Shown: piece by piece, positions 9,287 to 18,596 of the stretch | Layout of the letters: every line of letters begins with the position of its first letter | How positions within the stretch are numbered: the stretch's first letter is position 1 | Origin: Ferruginibacter sp. | GTDB taxonomy: Bacteria > Bacteroidota > Bacteroidia > Chitinophagales > Chitinophagaceae | DNA length: 64,000 bases | Direction of reading: 5' to 3' | Assembly: GCF_028288465.1 (NCBI RefSeq) | Contig: NZ_JAQBNR010000046.1 | Location: 29,219 to 93,218, forward strand | Made by a program: the position numbers and the translations under genes | Notes under the pieces: generated by a model | The model's input: only the letters and a program-made list of their open reading frames with translations | The model's database searches: none | Told to the model about the DNA's origin: nothing

Positions 9287-10012
9287 TTAGTTTGATGGAG
9301 TGGTTTTGTTTCTAAAAAAACTCAAATCGATGATGTTTTGAGATGTTGATGTTGTGGTATAAGTTTCCGGGCTTACAGGGTTAAACCTGATCGAACGATA
9401 ATCAGCGATATGGTCATCCCTGCGTGTTGCTTCTTCCGGGTAGCCGAGCTCATTGATGTGGACTACTTTTAATTTTTGTTTTAATACCGGCCCTGCTGCA
9501 GCAATCGCAACCGGCGTAACGACGATTGGAGCGATGCTATTTTGTACAGGTTGAATTTCATTTTGAACTACTGTTCCTGTGCTTGTGTTAACAACTTCAG
9601 GTGCAACACTATCCATCGAAGCCATTGTTATTTTATCTTGCCGTGCAACTTTTACGGCTTGTCTTTTTTCAATCACAAGGCCCTTGTTTTCAGCCGGAGC
9701 AGGCGCAGGTTGGTTGATATTTTCATTAGGCATGGATAAGGCAGGCTGTTGCTTTACTGTTGAGGAGCTGTTGTTTGCGTGCGAAACAGTATCGTTTTTC
9801 AAAAACGGCAGCAGAATTACAAACAGCAAACAGGCAGCGGCGACCCAATACCATATCATTCTTCTGCGGCCGGACTTTTTATGCAGGCGGGCATCCAGCT
9901 TTTCCCAAAGCGCATTGCTTTCGCTGCTGGTTAAACCCAGGATAGCCGGATCTTCCAGCCTGCCTTTCCAGGCCGCTCTATCTCGATTTTCGTTTGACAT
10001 ATCGGGTTCCAT
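9287..10012 (-). CDS. Probable membrane anti-sigma factor
   Basis: A 241-residue single-pass protein: soluble N-terminus (about 1-50), one membrane helix at about 52-70 (WYWVAAACLLFVILLPF), then a Pro/Ala/Val-rich periplasmic region with low conservation. Size, topology and position directly after an ECF sigma gene (35-bp overlap) are those of a Bacteroidota anti-sigma factor, although no zinc-finger motif is present. An alternative start at Met5 (10000) would reduce the overlap. Function inferred mainly from context. Confidence 0.65.
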   Translation of the reverse strand: MEPDMSNENRDRAAWKGRLEDPAILGLTSSESNALWEKLDARLHKKSGRRRMIWYWVAAACLLFVILLPFLKNDTVSHANNSSSTVKQQPALSMPNENINQPAPAPAENKGLVIEKRQAVKVARQDKITMASMDSVAPEVVNTSTGTVVQNEIQPVQNSIAPIVVTPVAIAAAGPVLKQKLKVVHINELGYPEEATRRDDHIADYRSIRFNPVSPETYTTTSTSQNIIDLSFFRNKTTPSN

Positions 10013-10532
10013 TTTGTGCTAGATTTTTTTGTAACAATATTTTTGCTTTGCTCAACTGCGATTTGGAAGTACCTTCTGTAATGCCAAGCATAGCCGCAAT
10101 TTCTTTATGCTCCAGGCCTTCTATTTCGTACAGGTTAAACACCGTGCGGTAACCAACCGGCAACTGAACAATCAAATCAAATATTTCTTTGGCAGATAAA
10201 TTATTCAACGCTTCTGCTTCCAGCGGGCAATCTGCTGCATCAGCTTCCGTAACAATAGTGAACACATTTTTTTTTCGTAACAACATCAGGCATTCATTGA
10301 TCATTATTTTTTTTACCCAGTTATACAAAGCAGCATCTCCCTGGTACTGGAACGAGCCCAGCGTTTTAAAGAACTTGTAAAAGCCATCCAGTAAAACCTC
10401 TTCCGCATCCTCGTTGCCTTTAACATAGCGGCGGCACACCAGCAGCATTTTATCGCTCAGCAAATCAAACAGGCATTTCTGCGCCGGGGCACTACCCTGT
10501 TTTGCTTCCCTGATTAACTGTGCTATATCCAT
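9978..10532 (-). CDS. ECF RNA polymerase sigma factor
   Basis: A sigma-70 family extracytoplasmic-function factor with region 2 (EDAEEVLLDGFYKFF) and region 4 (LEHKEIAAMLGITEGTSKSQ, helix-turn-helix). I place the start at the internal Met (MDIAQLIREAK), because the extra 19 residues of the longest frame are not sigma-like; this gives 184 residues, normal for the family. It heads an operon with the anti-sigma-like gene and a probable outer-membrane protein gene. Confidence 0.92.
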   Translation of the reverse strand: MDIAQLIREAKQGSAPAQKCLFDLLSDKMLLVCRRYVKGNEDAEEVLLDGFYKFFKTLGSFQYQGDAALYNWVKKIMINECLMLLRKKNVFTIVTEADAADCPLEAEALNNLSAKEIFDLIVQLPVGYRTVFNLYEIEGLEHKEIAAMLGITEGTSKSQLSKAKILLQKNLAQNGTRYVKRKSR

Positions 10533-10666
10533 ATTCAATTTGAAAGATACCCGGTTGTGTACATTATTACAAATGCGGCTTGCAAGCATTAGGTTGCCCG
10601 GAGATAAAAAAAATCTATTACTAAGTGGGAAAAGTGAATCGTGAATAGCTTATACTGATATCCGCA

Positions 10667-11017
10667 TTATTCAACAAAATGCCAGCAAACACCCGCAATA
10701 TCAATGATGTTTACTTCGATGCCATACGGTTGCTTTTTGGGTGGTGAAACCCTGATGCCATATTTTTCCGGTAATTTTTTTTCTGTCACTGACCGATAGA
10801 ACTCAGCCGCATTACTCACTTTTACACTCACCATAAAATTTTCGGCAAAGGATTTATTTTCGTACTGCTGCAAAATAAACTTACAACCATCTTTTTCAAG
10901 ACCGGCATATCCGCCAACATCCCAATTGACTGCAAAGCCCAACTCCTGAAAAAATAATTTGGATTTTTCAAATTCGCTGCCGGATGGAACAAATGGTTCC
11001 AGGGATAAAAATTGCAT
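10667..11017 (-). CDS. VOC (glyoxalase/bleomycin-resistance fold) protein
   Basis: A 116-residue single VOC module starting with FLSLEPFVPSGSEF and ending with DIAGVCWHF, the paired beta-alpha-beta-beta-beta arrangement of this superfamily. The family includes metal-dependent lyases, dioxygenases and drug-binding proteins; specific activity cannot be told. It is monocistronic as far as can be seen. Confidence 0.7.
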   Translation of the reverse strand: MQFLSLEPFVPSGSEFEKSKLFFQELGFAVNWDVGGYAGLEKDGCKFILQQYENKSFAENFMVSVKVSNAAEFYRSVTEKKLPEKYGIRVSPPKKQPYGIEVNIIDIAGVCWHFVE

Positions 11018-11265
11018 GTTGAGTATTTTTTAATGGGATGCTGTATGGCTGAATTATAGCAGGTTTCGTTTCAAGTAGTCATCAATCTTGAAGTTAATAA
11101 TTTTTCCAGCTTCATCTATTGAACTTTGTATATTTTTTTGCCGCGGGGTTTCTATGGTTGATTAAGGTTGCAGCAAAAGTCCATCAGTTATCGTTGGCAA
11201 GGAAGGTGTAAGTTTATAATAGCGAAAGGACACTTTGTTATTGCTTGCTCATTTTTACTTCTCTG

Positions 11266-11591
11266 CTATTCTGATTCTGTTTGTGGAAGCATTTTTTTTA
11301 TCAAAACAAGCTGCCCTAAATGATAGTGCAGGTGTTCAATAATACCGGTTATATTTCTGTAGTAATTACCATACTTACCATCCGCAAAATCGTCCCATAG
11401 TTTGGCTTCAGGCAGCTGTTCCACCAGTCCGGCAAAGGCTTCTGCCTCCTTCCATATTTTGTCCAGTAACTGCTCCCAGTCTTCGTTGCATGCGATGGGT
11501 GGCTTTGAATTAACAAATGTGACAACTCCTGACATGTCTTTAGAACTGTCATAATAATATCAATGTTGGTATAAAGTTTAAACGTACTCAC
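11266..11591 (-). pseudogene. Truncated, frameshifted DinB-family remnant
   Basis: The frame 11266-11535 encodes 89 residues that match only the second half of a DinB/DUF1572-type four-helix protein (PPI..NEDWEQLL, YGNYYRNITG, HLHYHLGQL). Family members are about 150-170 residues and start with another two helices. A short upstream stretch in another frame (IDIIMTVLK, 11536-11591) resembles the end of the missing half, which suggests one frameshift. A stop codon precedes the ATG in the main frame, and no start-like upstream sequence restores the N-terminus. Most likely a decaying gene; a short functional protein is less likely. Confidence 0.55.
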
Positions 11592-11831
11592 ATATCGAAT
11601 AATGACTTATATATACGTAAATCAAATTTAAAGTATTAAAAATTTGTACTAGCCTTTATTACAATAGCGGTTACATCATCACCCACAAAAAAGAATGCTG
11701 TTTAAGACTATTTTTTTAAAATGTTTCTATTTTGACCAACTCCCCTCCTATAATATTTTTTTTATTTTAAACCTTATCGAATAAATTGTGTTACTGGACT
11801 TTCCTCAACCCCCTTTCATAAATTATACAAT

Positions 11832-13280
11832 ATGCCGCAAGCCCCTGTTGCTATTTACAATCACCTGAATTATTTCGATGCCCTGTTTCATGAAGCCAAA
11901 GAAAATGCGGTATTACTGCTGGATACAGATGGCATTATACTGGAAGTAAACAAGGCTTTTATAGGCTCATTTGGTTATGAACGGGCTGATGTTTGCGGCA
12001 ACCATTTTAAAATGCTTTTTACCGAAGAAGACAAGGCCAAGAACCGGCCGGACAAAGAGATTGCGGCCGCTTTGAGCCAGGGCCAGGCATACGACAATAA
12101 CTACCTGGTGCAGAAAGACAATGTGATTACCTGGGTATCGGGAGAAAGCACACTGATAAAAGATGAAGCCGGTAAAATCTACGTGCTGAAAATCATCCAG
12201 AATATCAATGAACAAAAAATTTCGGAGAATGCTATCATCAGCCTCAGCAACTTTACGGACAGTATTTTAAAATCAATTGAAGATGGTATTGTGGTACTGA
12301 ATAAAGACCTGAAAATTGTCAGGGCCAACGAATCTTTTTCAAGATTATTCGCCCTCGGTGCAACAAAAATAACCAATGTTGATTTTGCAAAACTGATTGC
12401 GTCCTATGATAAAAATAACGACCTGCTGCATAAAATACAACTTGCGGTGATCAGTAAAAAAGGATTCAGCAATATCCAGATACAACTAAATGAAAATACG
12501 GCACAGGAAAAAATATTTGAGGTAAACTGCAGCCCGGTAAAAGACGGGTCATCCGAATCGAATGTATTGCTGATTGTGCATGATATTACCGTGCAAAAGC
12601 AGGCGGAACGTGACCGGGATGATATGATCGGTTTTATTGGTCATGAGTTAAGAAACCCCATCACCAATGTATTACTCTCTCATAATTTACTGGAAGCATT
12701 GGTTGAAACCAATGACGCTGCAACTATCAAAGAGTTACTTGAGCGGAGCAAAAACAATGTATTGCGGTTAAACAGAATGATCAACGAATTGTATAACTCC
12801 ACCAAAATAAACGCAGGCCATTTTGAACTGGAAAAAACAAAATTTGATTTTGCCGGCATGATCACTGAAGCGGTAGATACGGTAAAAATGCTGCACCCCG
12901 ATTATACGATTGATGTTGACAACAGCACCGGTCTTGTCGTAACGGCCGACCGGTACAGGCTGATACAAGTAATAACCAATTACCTGGGTAACAGCATTAA
13001 ATATGCCGATGGCAAAAAAAATATCCGCATACTGGTGACCATTCAAAACGACTTTGTGGAAGTGGCCGTAAAAGACGATGGAATGGGTATTGCGCAGGCG
13101 CATCTGCCGTTTATTTTCGACCGGTTTTTCAGGGCAGAAAAAACAATGAACCTCGAGGGTATCGGGCTGGGACTTTTTTTATGCAAACAAATTATACATG
13201 CCCACAACGGTCATGTGTGGGCCGAAAGCGAAGAAGGTGATGGATCTACTTTTTATTTTTCTATTCCGTTAATGCAATAG
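11832..13280 (+). CDS. PAS-domain sensor histidine kinase
   Basis: A 482-residue soluble kinase: PAS domain 1 (about 12-128), PAS domain 2 (about 138-255), HisKA with phosphoacceptor His271 (IGHELRNPITN), and a full HATPase_c domain with N-box (VITNYLGNSIKYA), G1 (DDGMGIA), F-box (FDRFFR) and G2 (GIGLGLFL). It has no membrane segment, so it senses an intracellular signal, possibly redox or a cofactor. No response regulator is adjacent, so it is an orphan kinase. The gene is followed by a heptamer array and the convergent repeat-protein gene. Confidence 0.95.
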   Translation: MPQAPVAIYNHLNYFDALFHEAKENAVLLLDTDGIILEVNKAFIGSFGYERADVCGNHFKMLFTEEDKAKNRPDKEIAAALSQGQAYDNNYLVQKDNVITWVSGESTLIKDEAGKIYVLKIIQNINEQKISENAIISLSNFTDSILKSIEDGIVVLNKDLKIVRANESFSRLFALGATKITNVDFAKLIASYDKNNDLLHKIQLAVISKKGFSNIQIQLNENTAQEKIFEVNCSPVKDGSSESNVLLIVHDITVQKQAERDRDDMIGFIGHELRNPITNVLLSHNLLEALVETNDAATIKELLERSKNNVLRLNRMINELYNSTKINAGHFELEKTKFDFAGMITEAVDTVKMLHPDYTIDVDNSTGLVVTADRYRLIQVITNYLGNSIKYADGKKNIRILVTIQNDFVEVAVKDDGMGIAQAHLPFIFDRFFRAEKTMNLEGIGLGLFLCKQIIHAHNGHVWAESEEGDGSTFYFSIPLMQ

Positions 13281-13297
13281 CTTTCTATCCACTCAAA

Positions 13298-13346
13298 ATT
13301 CACTGCTCACCATTCGCAATTCACCACTCACCACTGACAACTCACT
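13298..13346. repeat. Heptamer array 1 (7 units)
   Basis: Seven consecutive 7-nt units in strict phase: ATTCACT, GCTCACC, ATTCGCA, ATTCACC, ACTCACC, ACTGACA, ACTCACT. It fills most of the 74-bp gap between two convergent genes. Same unit family as arrays at 36.4, 39.6 and 62.1 kb. Confidence 0.85.
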
Positions 13347-13354
13347 GTAAATCA

Positions 13355-16300
13355 TCATCTCACCAGCACCACATTGCCCTTCAGCATTTTTACCCTGCCC
13401 AGCCGGTCGGTGCCTTTTATCATCCACACATAGTTGCCAATGTTTTGTTTAATACCCTTATAGGTCCCATCCCACCCTTCACCAACATTGCTTGTTTCAA
13501 AAACAATATCGCCGTAGCGGTTAAATATTCTGAAATATTCCAGGTTGCTTATACCTACCGCTGTGGGCCTGAAGCGGTCATTTAATCCATCCCCATTGGG
13601 ACTAAACGCATTGGGCACATAAAACCCCGGGCCTTTTAACACACGCAGTTTTACTGTATCATGTGCCGTACAACCCAGCTCATTTTTTACTGTTAAAGTA
13701 AATGTTTCATCTGCGGTTAGTTTAACAGTTGGGTTGGCTATAAAAGGATTACTGAGTTGTTCCGGCGGTGACCACTCAAATTGCCCGTTGCCTGTACCGT
13801 TTAACTGGTAAGGCGCATTGTATTCGGCGTTATCGTCCTTGCCTGCACCGGCGATTACTTTTGGCAACACATCCAGGTTCACCGTAGCGGTATCCAGGCA
13901 ACCCTGGTTAGTTTTTACTATCAGTTGGTAGCTGCCTGCACCAGTTACTGAACCTGGCAACGTTAGGGGTTGCTGATTGATTGTCCAGGTGCCGGTAAAG
14001 CCAGCTGTATTATACTGGCCTGCCAGGTTCAGCGTATCTCCAAAACATATTTTCAGGTTTTTATCCGGCCCCAATGTGGGTTTGGTGTGAACGGTTACAG
14101 CAAGCATTGCCCTTGGCCCCTCACATGCGCCGCTTACCTGGCTTACAAAATAATGATTTACACCCGCCGCCAGCGTAGAAGGTATGGACGGTATTGATGA
14201 GGCTGTACCGCCAGTGTCAGTGCGGTACCAGAGCAACCGGCCGCCTTCTGTGATACCCGCGGCATGCAGCGTTTCAGCAATATCATACTGGCAATAACTG
14301 AGTGGCGAGACGGTTGGTGGAGGCGGTGTTGCATTCACACTTAAATCCAGTGTAGCAACCGAATCACATCCACCGGCATTCCTGAGTGTAACCACATGCA
14401 AACCGGAACTGGTAAAGCTCTGACCGTTCCACTGGTAAGGCAATTGGGCAGAGCAAACACTTGCTTTTGTTATGCTGTTTGTATTGGCTTTTACAAACAG
14501 GTGTAATGTGGCAATTGAATCACAGCCATGTCTATCAGCCAGCGTTACAGCATAAGTACCGGCTTGCGGATAGCTATGCCCGTTCCAGCTAAAAGGTAAC
14601 TGCCCGGTGCAAATACTGATTGTACTGGTACTGGTGGCGACGGTACGAACAGACAGGTTTGCAGTTACAATAGAATCGCAGCCGGTACTGTTGGTGAGCG
14701 TGGTGGTAAAAATGCCGGCACTGGTAAAAACATGTCCATTCCAGCTGTAGGGCAATTGAGAAGGGCAAACACCTATGTCGATATTCCTTTTATCGGGCGC
14801 AGTCACGGCAAGGTTGAGCGTTGCAAGGGAATCGCACACGCTTAGCCCGGTGAGCAAAATCGAATAAGTACCGGCAGCAGTATATGTTTTGCCGTTCCAG
14901 TGATAAGGTAACTGGTTGCTGCAAATAGTTGTGTTGGTGGTGCTGGTTGTGTACGGCAACACGGTAAGGCCGAGTACCGGCACGGAGTCGCAGCCTGCAA
15001 GTGTTTTGATGGTTACAGAATAAGTGCCGCCTGTGTTATAGCTTTTGCCGTTCCACAGGTATGGCAATTCTTTATCGCACACATTTACATTGGTAGTAGA
15101 AGTAAGAATATCTTTCACCATCAGTTTGAGCGTTGCAACAGAATCGCAGCCACTGCTGCTGGCAAGCGTTACCGGATAGGTGCCGGCAATAGGAAACACA
15201 TTGCCGTTCCAGGTATAGGGCAACTGGTTACTGCAAATGGTGAGTTCGGTAATACTCGCGGCGGCATCCCCCACCTGCAGGTTTAAAGTGGCAACAGAAT
15301 CACAACCACCGCTGGTTATCAGCATAGCAGTATAAGTTCCGGACGAAGTATAACTGTTGCCGTTCCACAAATAAGGCAACTGGCTGATACAGGTACTTAC
15401 ATTGGTAACGCTGGTTAACAGGTTATTTACGGTAAGATTTAAGGTTGCAATGGAATCGCAGCCGGCCACATTTTTAAGGTTGGCTACATAAGTTCCGCCC
15501 GATGAATAACTGTTACCATTCCACTGGTAAGGCAGCTGGTTATTGCAGACCGTTTTATTGATGGTACTGGTTAAAAATGGTTGTACCGCCAGGTGAAGGC
15601 TGATAACGGAATCGCAGCCGCCACTGCTTTGCACGGTGACGGCATAATTGCCTGCACTGTTAAATACTTTCCCGTTCCATTTAAAAGGCAGTTGCGCATT
15701 GCAAATGGTGAGCGTCGTATCACTTGTTTTGGTGTCACTTACGCTGAGGTGTAATGTAACTACAGAATCGCAACCACCGCTGCTGATAAGCGTAGCTACG
15801 TAAGTTCCACTGGTGTTATACAAATGCCCGTTCCAGTTATAGGGTGTTTGATTAACGCAGATGCTGATATTGGTATCCTTTTTTATTACCGGATTAACAT
15901 ACAGATCCAGGTTGGCGACAGAGTCGCAACCGGTAGCACTGAGCAACGTTACCGAATAATGACCGGGCAACGTATAGGGTTTGCCGTTCCATACAAAAGG
16001 TAGTTGGTTAATGCAAAGTTTTTTAACGGTTGTACCCGGCGGAATGAGCTGACTGACGATGTTCACGGCAACAATGGAATGGCAGGCATCCACTACAAAG
16101 GGTGGATCAATCGGGTAAGTGCCGGGTTCTGTAAAAATATGCCCGTGGTAATTATACGGAAACCGGCTGTTGCAAAGCAGCAGGCTGTCAGTTTTTGTTG
16201 ACGGTGTTTCAACCGCTAATTTTAAAGTAGCCACAGAATCACAACCGGCGGCGGTAACAAAAGATGCAGTATAGGTACCTGCGGCAGCATAACTATTGCC

Positions 16301-17428
16301 ATTCCAGGTATAAGGTAACTGGCTGTTGCAGATGGTGCGGCTGGTGGCGCTTGTTAACACTGTAGCTGTAACTAACTGTAGCCTTGCAATGGAGTCGCAG
16401 CCATTGCTGCCATTAAGTGTAACGGAATAATTGCCGGCACTTGTATAACTATTGCCGTTCCATACATACGGTAGCTGGCTGGTGCAAATTGTTTTATAGG
16501 TGGTAGTAGTTTTAACAGGCGTCACAGCCAGCACGAGGCTGGCAACCGAATCGCAGTTTAAATAACTTTTCAATTTAACTGAATAAGTGCCTGCGGCAAT
16601 GTAACTGTTGCCGTTCCAGTTGTACGGCAGTTGAGCAGCGCACACAGCTGCTTTGGTGCTGCTCGTTGCAGGCGGTATCACTTTTAAATCCAGTTTGGCC
16701 ACTGAGTCGCAGCCAGCGCTGGTGGCAATGGAAACCGGGTAAATACCCGTGACTGAATAACTATGCCCGTTCCAGCTGTAGGGTGCCTGGCTGCTGCAAA
16801 TTGTTACCGGCGTAGTACTGCTGGCAGCAGTCTTTACAGCCAGCACCAAAGTGGCGATGGAATCACATCCTGCAGCGCTTTTCAGTGTGGCTTTATAAGT
16901 GCCCGCAGTAGCATAACTGTTCCCGTTCCAGGTATAGGGAAGCAGGTTGCTGCATATTGTTTTAGTTGTGGTACTGGTTACGAAATTGTTGACGGTTAAA
17001 CTGAGAATGGGCACGGAATCACAACCTGCAGCACTGGTAAGTGTCACAGAATAGGTGCCGCTCTGGCTGTAAGTATGGCCATTCCAGGTATAAGGCACCT
17101 GGTTATCGCATATAATCACATTGCTAACACTTACTCCTACATTGATCACCGACAGGTTTAAAATTGCCGTAGAATCGTCTCCGCTGCTGCTGACAAGCGC
17201 TGCTGAATAAGTACCTGCTTTAAGACAGGTGATATTGTTCCAGGTATAAGGTAGCTGATTTTTACAAATGGTAATATTTGTGGTACTTGTTGGTGGAAAT
17301 TCCGGGTATTTGATTTCTTCAACGCTCTTATTGTCAGGGTTTTTGGGCAACGCAGCAGCAGGGTACATGATTAACATGGTCAATAGTATACCCAGCAAAA
17401 TACTGTAACAGGTAAATCGGTTATTCAT
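13355..17428 (-). CDS. Giant secreted 19-repeat protein with type B (gliding-motility) C-terminal sorting domain
   Basis: From the Met at 17426-17428 (followed by a clear signal peptide ending YPAAA) the protein has 1357 residues; the longer upstream frame lacks signal-peptide character. After the signal come 19 tandem repeats of about 52 residues (nt about 14330-17284) of the pattern IC..QLPY.WNG.SY...GTY...L....GCDS.A.L.L.V, with two Cys each. Then come two Ig-like/PKD-like modules and a C-terminal domain of about 95 residues starting VPNAFSPNGDGLNDRF and ending GNVVLVR, the CHU_C / gliding-motility-associated type B sorting signal. This predicts export by type IX secretion and cell-surface attachment. 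Likely an adhesin or surface-layer fibre; the binding partner is unknown. Confidence 0.9.
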   Translation of the reverse strand: MNNRFTCYSILLGILLTMLIMYPAAALPKNPDNKSVEEIKYPEFPPTSTTNITICKNQLPYTWNNITCLKAGTYSAALVSSSGDDSTAILNLSVINVGVSVSNVIICDNQVPYTWNGHTYSQSGTYSVTLTSAAGCDSVPILSLTVNNFVTSTTTKTICSNLLPYTWNGNSYATAGTYKATLKSAAGCDSIATLVLAVKTAASSTTPVTICSSQAPYSWNGHSYSVTGIYPVSIATSAGCDSVAKLDLKVIPPATSSTKAAVCAAQLPYNWNGNSYIAAGTYSVKLKSYLNCDSVASLVLAVTPVKTTTTYKTICTSQLPYVWNGNSYTSAGNYSVTLNGSNGCDSIARLQLVTATVLTSATSRTICNSQLPYTWNGNSYAAAGTYTASFVTAAGCDSVATLKLAVETPSTKTDSLLLCNSRFPYNYHGHIFTEPGTYPIDPPFVVDACHSIVAVNIVSQLIPPGTTVKKLCINQLPFVWNGKPYTLPGHYSVTLLSATGCDSVANLDLYVNPVIKKDTNISICVNQTPYNWNGHLYNTSGTYVATLISSGGCDSVVTLHLSVSDTKTSDTTLTICNAQLPFKWNGKVFNSAGNYAVTVQSSGGCDSVISLHLAVQPFLTSTINKTVCNNQLPYQWNGNSYSSGGTYVANLKNVAGCDSIATLNLTVNNLLTSVTNVSTCISQLPYLWNGNSYTSSGTYTAMLITSGGCDSVATLNLQVGDAAASITELTICSNQLPYTWNGNVFPIAGTYPVTLASSSGCDSVATLKLMVKDILTSTTNVNVCDKELPYLWNGKSYNTGGTYSVTIKTLAGCDSVPVLGLTVLPYTTSTTNTTICSNQLPYHWNGKTYTAAGTYSILLTGLSVCDSLATLNLAVTAPDKRNIDIGVCPSQLPYSWNGHVFTSAGIFTTTLTNSTGCDSIVTANLSVRTVATSTSTISICTGQLPFSWNGHSYPQAGTYAVTLADRHGCDSIATLHLFVKANTNSITKASVCSAQLPYQWNGQSFTSSGLHVVTLRNAGGCDSVATLDLSVNATPPPPTVSPLSYCQYDIAETLHAAGITEGGRLLWYRTDTGGTASSIPSIPSTLAAGVNHYFVSQVSGACEGPRAMLAVTVHTKPTLGPDKNLKICFGDTLNLAGQYNTAGFTGTWTINQQPLTLPGSVTGAGSYQLIVKTNQGCLDTATVNLDVLPKVIAGAGKDDNAEYNAPYQLNGTGNGQFEWSPPEQLSNPFIANPTVKLTADETFTLTVKNELGCTAHDTVKLRVLKGPGFYVPNAFSPNGDGLNDRFRPTAVGISNLEYFRIFNRYGDIVFETSNVGEGWDGTYKGIKQNIGNYVWMIKGTDRLGRVKMLKGNVVLVR
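14330..17284 (-). repeat. 19 coding tandem repeats of about 156 bp
   Basis: The DNA repeats encode the ICxxQLPYxWNG...GCDS modules. Copies differ strongly at nucleotide level while the protein motif is kept, so the array is old and under selection. Copies 1 and 8 (counting from the N-terminus) are the most diverged. Copy 1 lacks Cys in GCDS (GDDS) but has a new Cys in NITCLK; copy 8 has NYHGH and ACHS. Confidence 0.9.
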
Positions 17429-17760
17429 AATTCCCTTGGGTTGCGGCAGGTGATTCACACACTGCCTGAAGGATGCATCAATGGCAAAAGATACCAGACA
17501 TTGATTTAATTTGCGATTTTTCAATTATGCAATAATTAAGCCGTTGTAAAAAATAGTTATGTACATTTCCGGCTATAGAATTTATCTTCCATACGCCTTT
17601 CCTGAAGCCTGATGAAATGCCCTTAATAGTTTAATTGAGTTGTTGGCATGCCCCTATCCTGTTTTGCTTAAAAAAAGCCGTTCGCTCATACTGCCCAAAT
17701 ACGGAATCCTCCTGGCATGTCTCTCTGCGCCCGCATTATTTATTTTTCGCCTGTTCACCT

Positions 17761-17768
17761 TACTTTTG
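17761..17768 (+). promoter_or_regulatory. -7 box of the bshB1 promoter
   Basis: TACTTTTG matches the Bacteroidota TAnnTTTG consensus exactly and lies 31 bp before the ATG. Confidence 0.65.
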
Positions 17769-17798
17769 CATTTCTTTTTTTACATTTAAAATCAGCAG

Positions 17799-18527
17799 AT
17801 GAAACTAGATATACTTGCTTTTGGCGCCCACCCGGATGATGTTGAACTGAGTTGCGCAGGCACTTTGATTGTTGAAAAATTACAAGGGAAAAAAGTGGGT
17901 GTTATAGATCTTACCCGGGGCGAACTGGGTACCAGGGGCAGCGCCGAACTTAGAGCAAAAGAGGCTGCGGCTGCGGCAGCCATACTACAACTGGACGTAA
18001 GGGAAAACCTGGCGCTGCCCGATGGCTTTTTCAGGAATGATGAAGCCCATCAGCTGCCTGTTATACAGGCGATTCGAAAATACCAACCCGAAATTATTAT
18101 TTGCAATGCGCCGGAAGACCGCCATCCGGACCATGGCCGGGCTGCTCAACTGCTGGAAGATGCTGTTTTTTTAGCTGGGTTGCGCAAAATTGAAACAATG
18201 GAAGATGGCCGGCTACAGGAAATCTGGCGCCCCTCCTACGTATTTAATTATGTACAGGACAGGTACCTGCATCCCAATTTTGTGATTGATATTTCTGACG
18301 TGATGGAGCAAAAAATTGCTTCTATTCAAGCCTACGGCACCCAGTTTGTCAACCCCGATTTAGACGAACCGCAAACTTATATTTCTACGCCTGATTTTTT
18401 GGATAGCGTGATTTACAGGGCAAAGATGTATGGCAAAATGATTGGCGTAAAATACGCTGAGGGCTATATTAGCAAAAAAATGATCGGTTTTAACAATTTC
18501 AACGCATTTATTAAGGTAAATACCTGA
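17799..18527 (+). CDS. bshB1: Bacillithiol biosynthesis deacetylase BshB1
   Basis: A 242-residue PIG-L/LmbE-family zinc deacetylase. The AHPDDVE motif (His11, Asp13, Asp14) and HPDH (His112) supply the metal ligands and catalytic Asp. Full-length similarity, including DLTRGELGTRG and AEGYISKKMI, fits BshB1, which removes the acetyl group from GlcNAc-malate in bacillithiol synthesis in the cytoplasm. Bacillithiol is made by many Bacteroidota. Neither bshA nor bshC is next to it. Single gene with its own promoter. Confidence 0.9.
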   Translation: MKLDILAFGAHPDDVELSCAGTLIVEKLQGKKVGVIDLTRGELGTRGSAELRAKEAAAAAAILQLDVRENLALPDGFFRNDEAHQLPVIQAIRKYQPEIIICNAPEDRHPDHGRAAQLLEDAVFLAGLRKIETMEDGRLQEIWRPSYVFNYVQDRYLHPNFVIDISDVMEQKIASIQAYGTQFVNPDLDEPQTYISTPDFLDSVIYRAKMYGKMIGVKYAEGYISKKMIGFNNFNAFIKVNT

Positions 18528-18568
18528 TTTGGGTATAAACTAAAGGCCGGTTGTACAGGATTAAAATG

Positions 18569-18576
18569 TACTTTTG
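18569..18576 (+). promoter_or_regulatory. -7 box of the desaturase promoter
   Basis: TACTTTTG, an exact TAnnTTTG match, 21 bp before the desaturase ATG. Confidence 0.65.
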
Positions 18577-18596
18577 CAGCTTTAAATTAATATATT

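Noticed and set aside
9579..10022. 147-codon open frame on the plus strand
   Set aside because: Antisense to the anti-sigma-like gene; low-complexity shadow.
14330..17284. Regular 156-bp periodicity resembling a CRISPR-like array
   Set aside because: The period is coding, units are long and diverged, and the frame is open throughout; no short identical repeats with unique spacers.
17429..17524. Upstream 32-residue extension of the repeat protein
   Set aside because: It would hide the signal peptide behind charged residues; the internal Met gives a normal secreted start.
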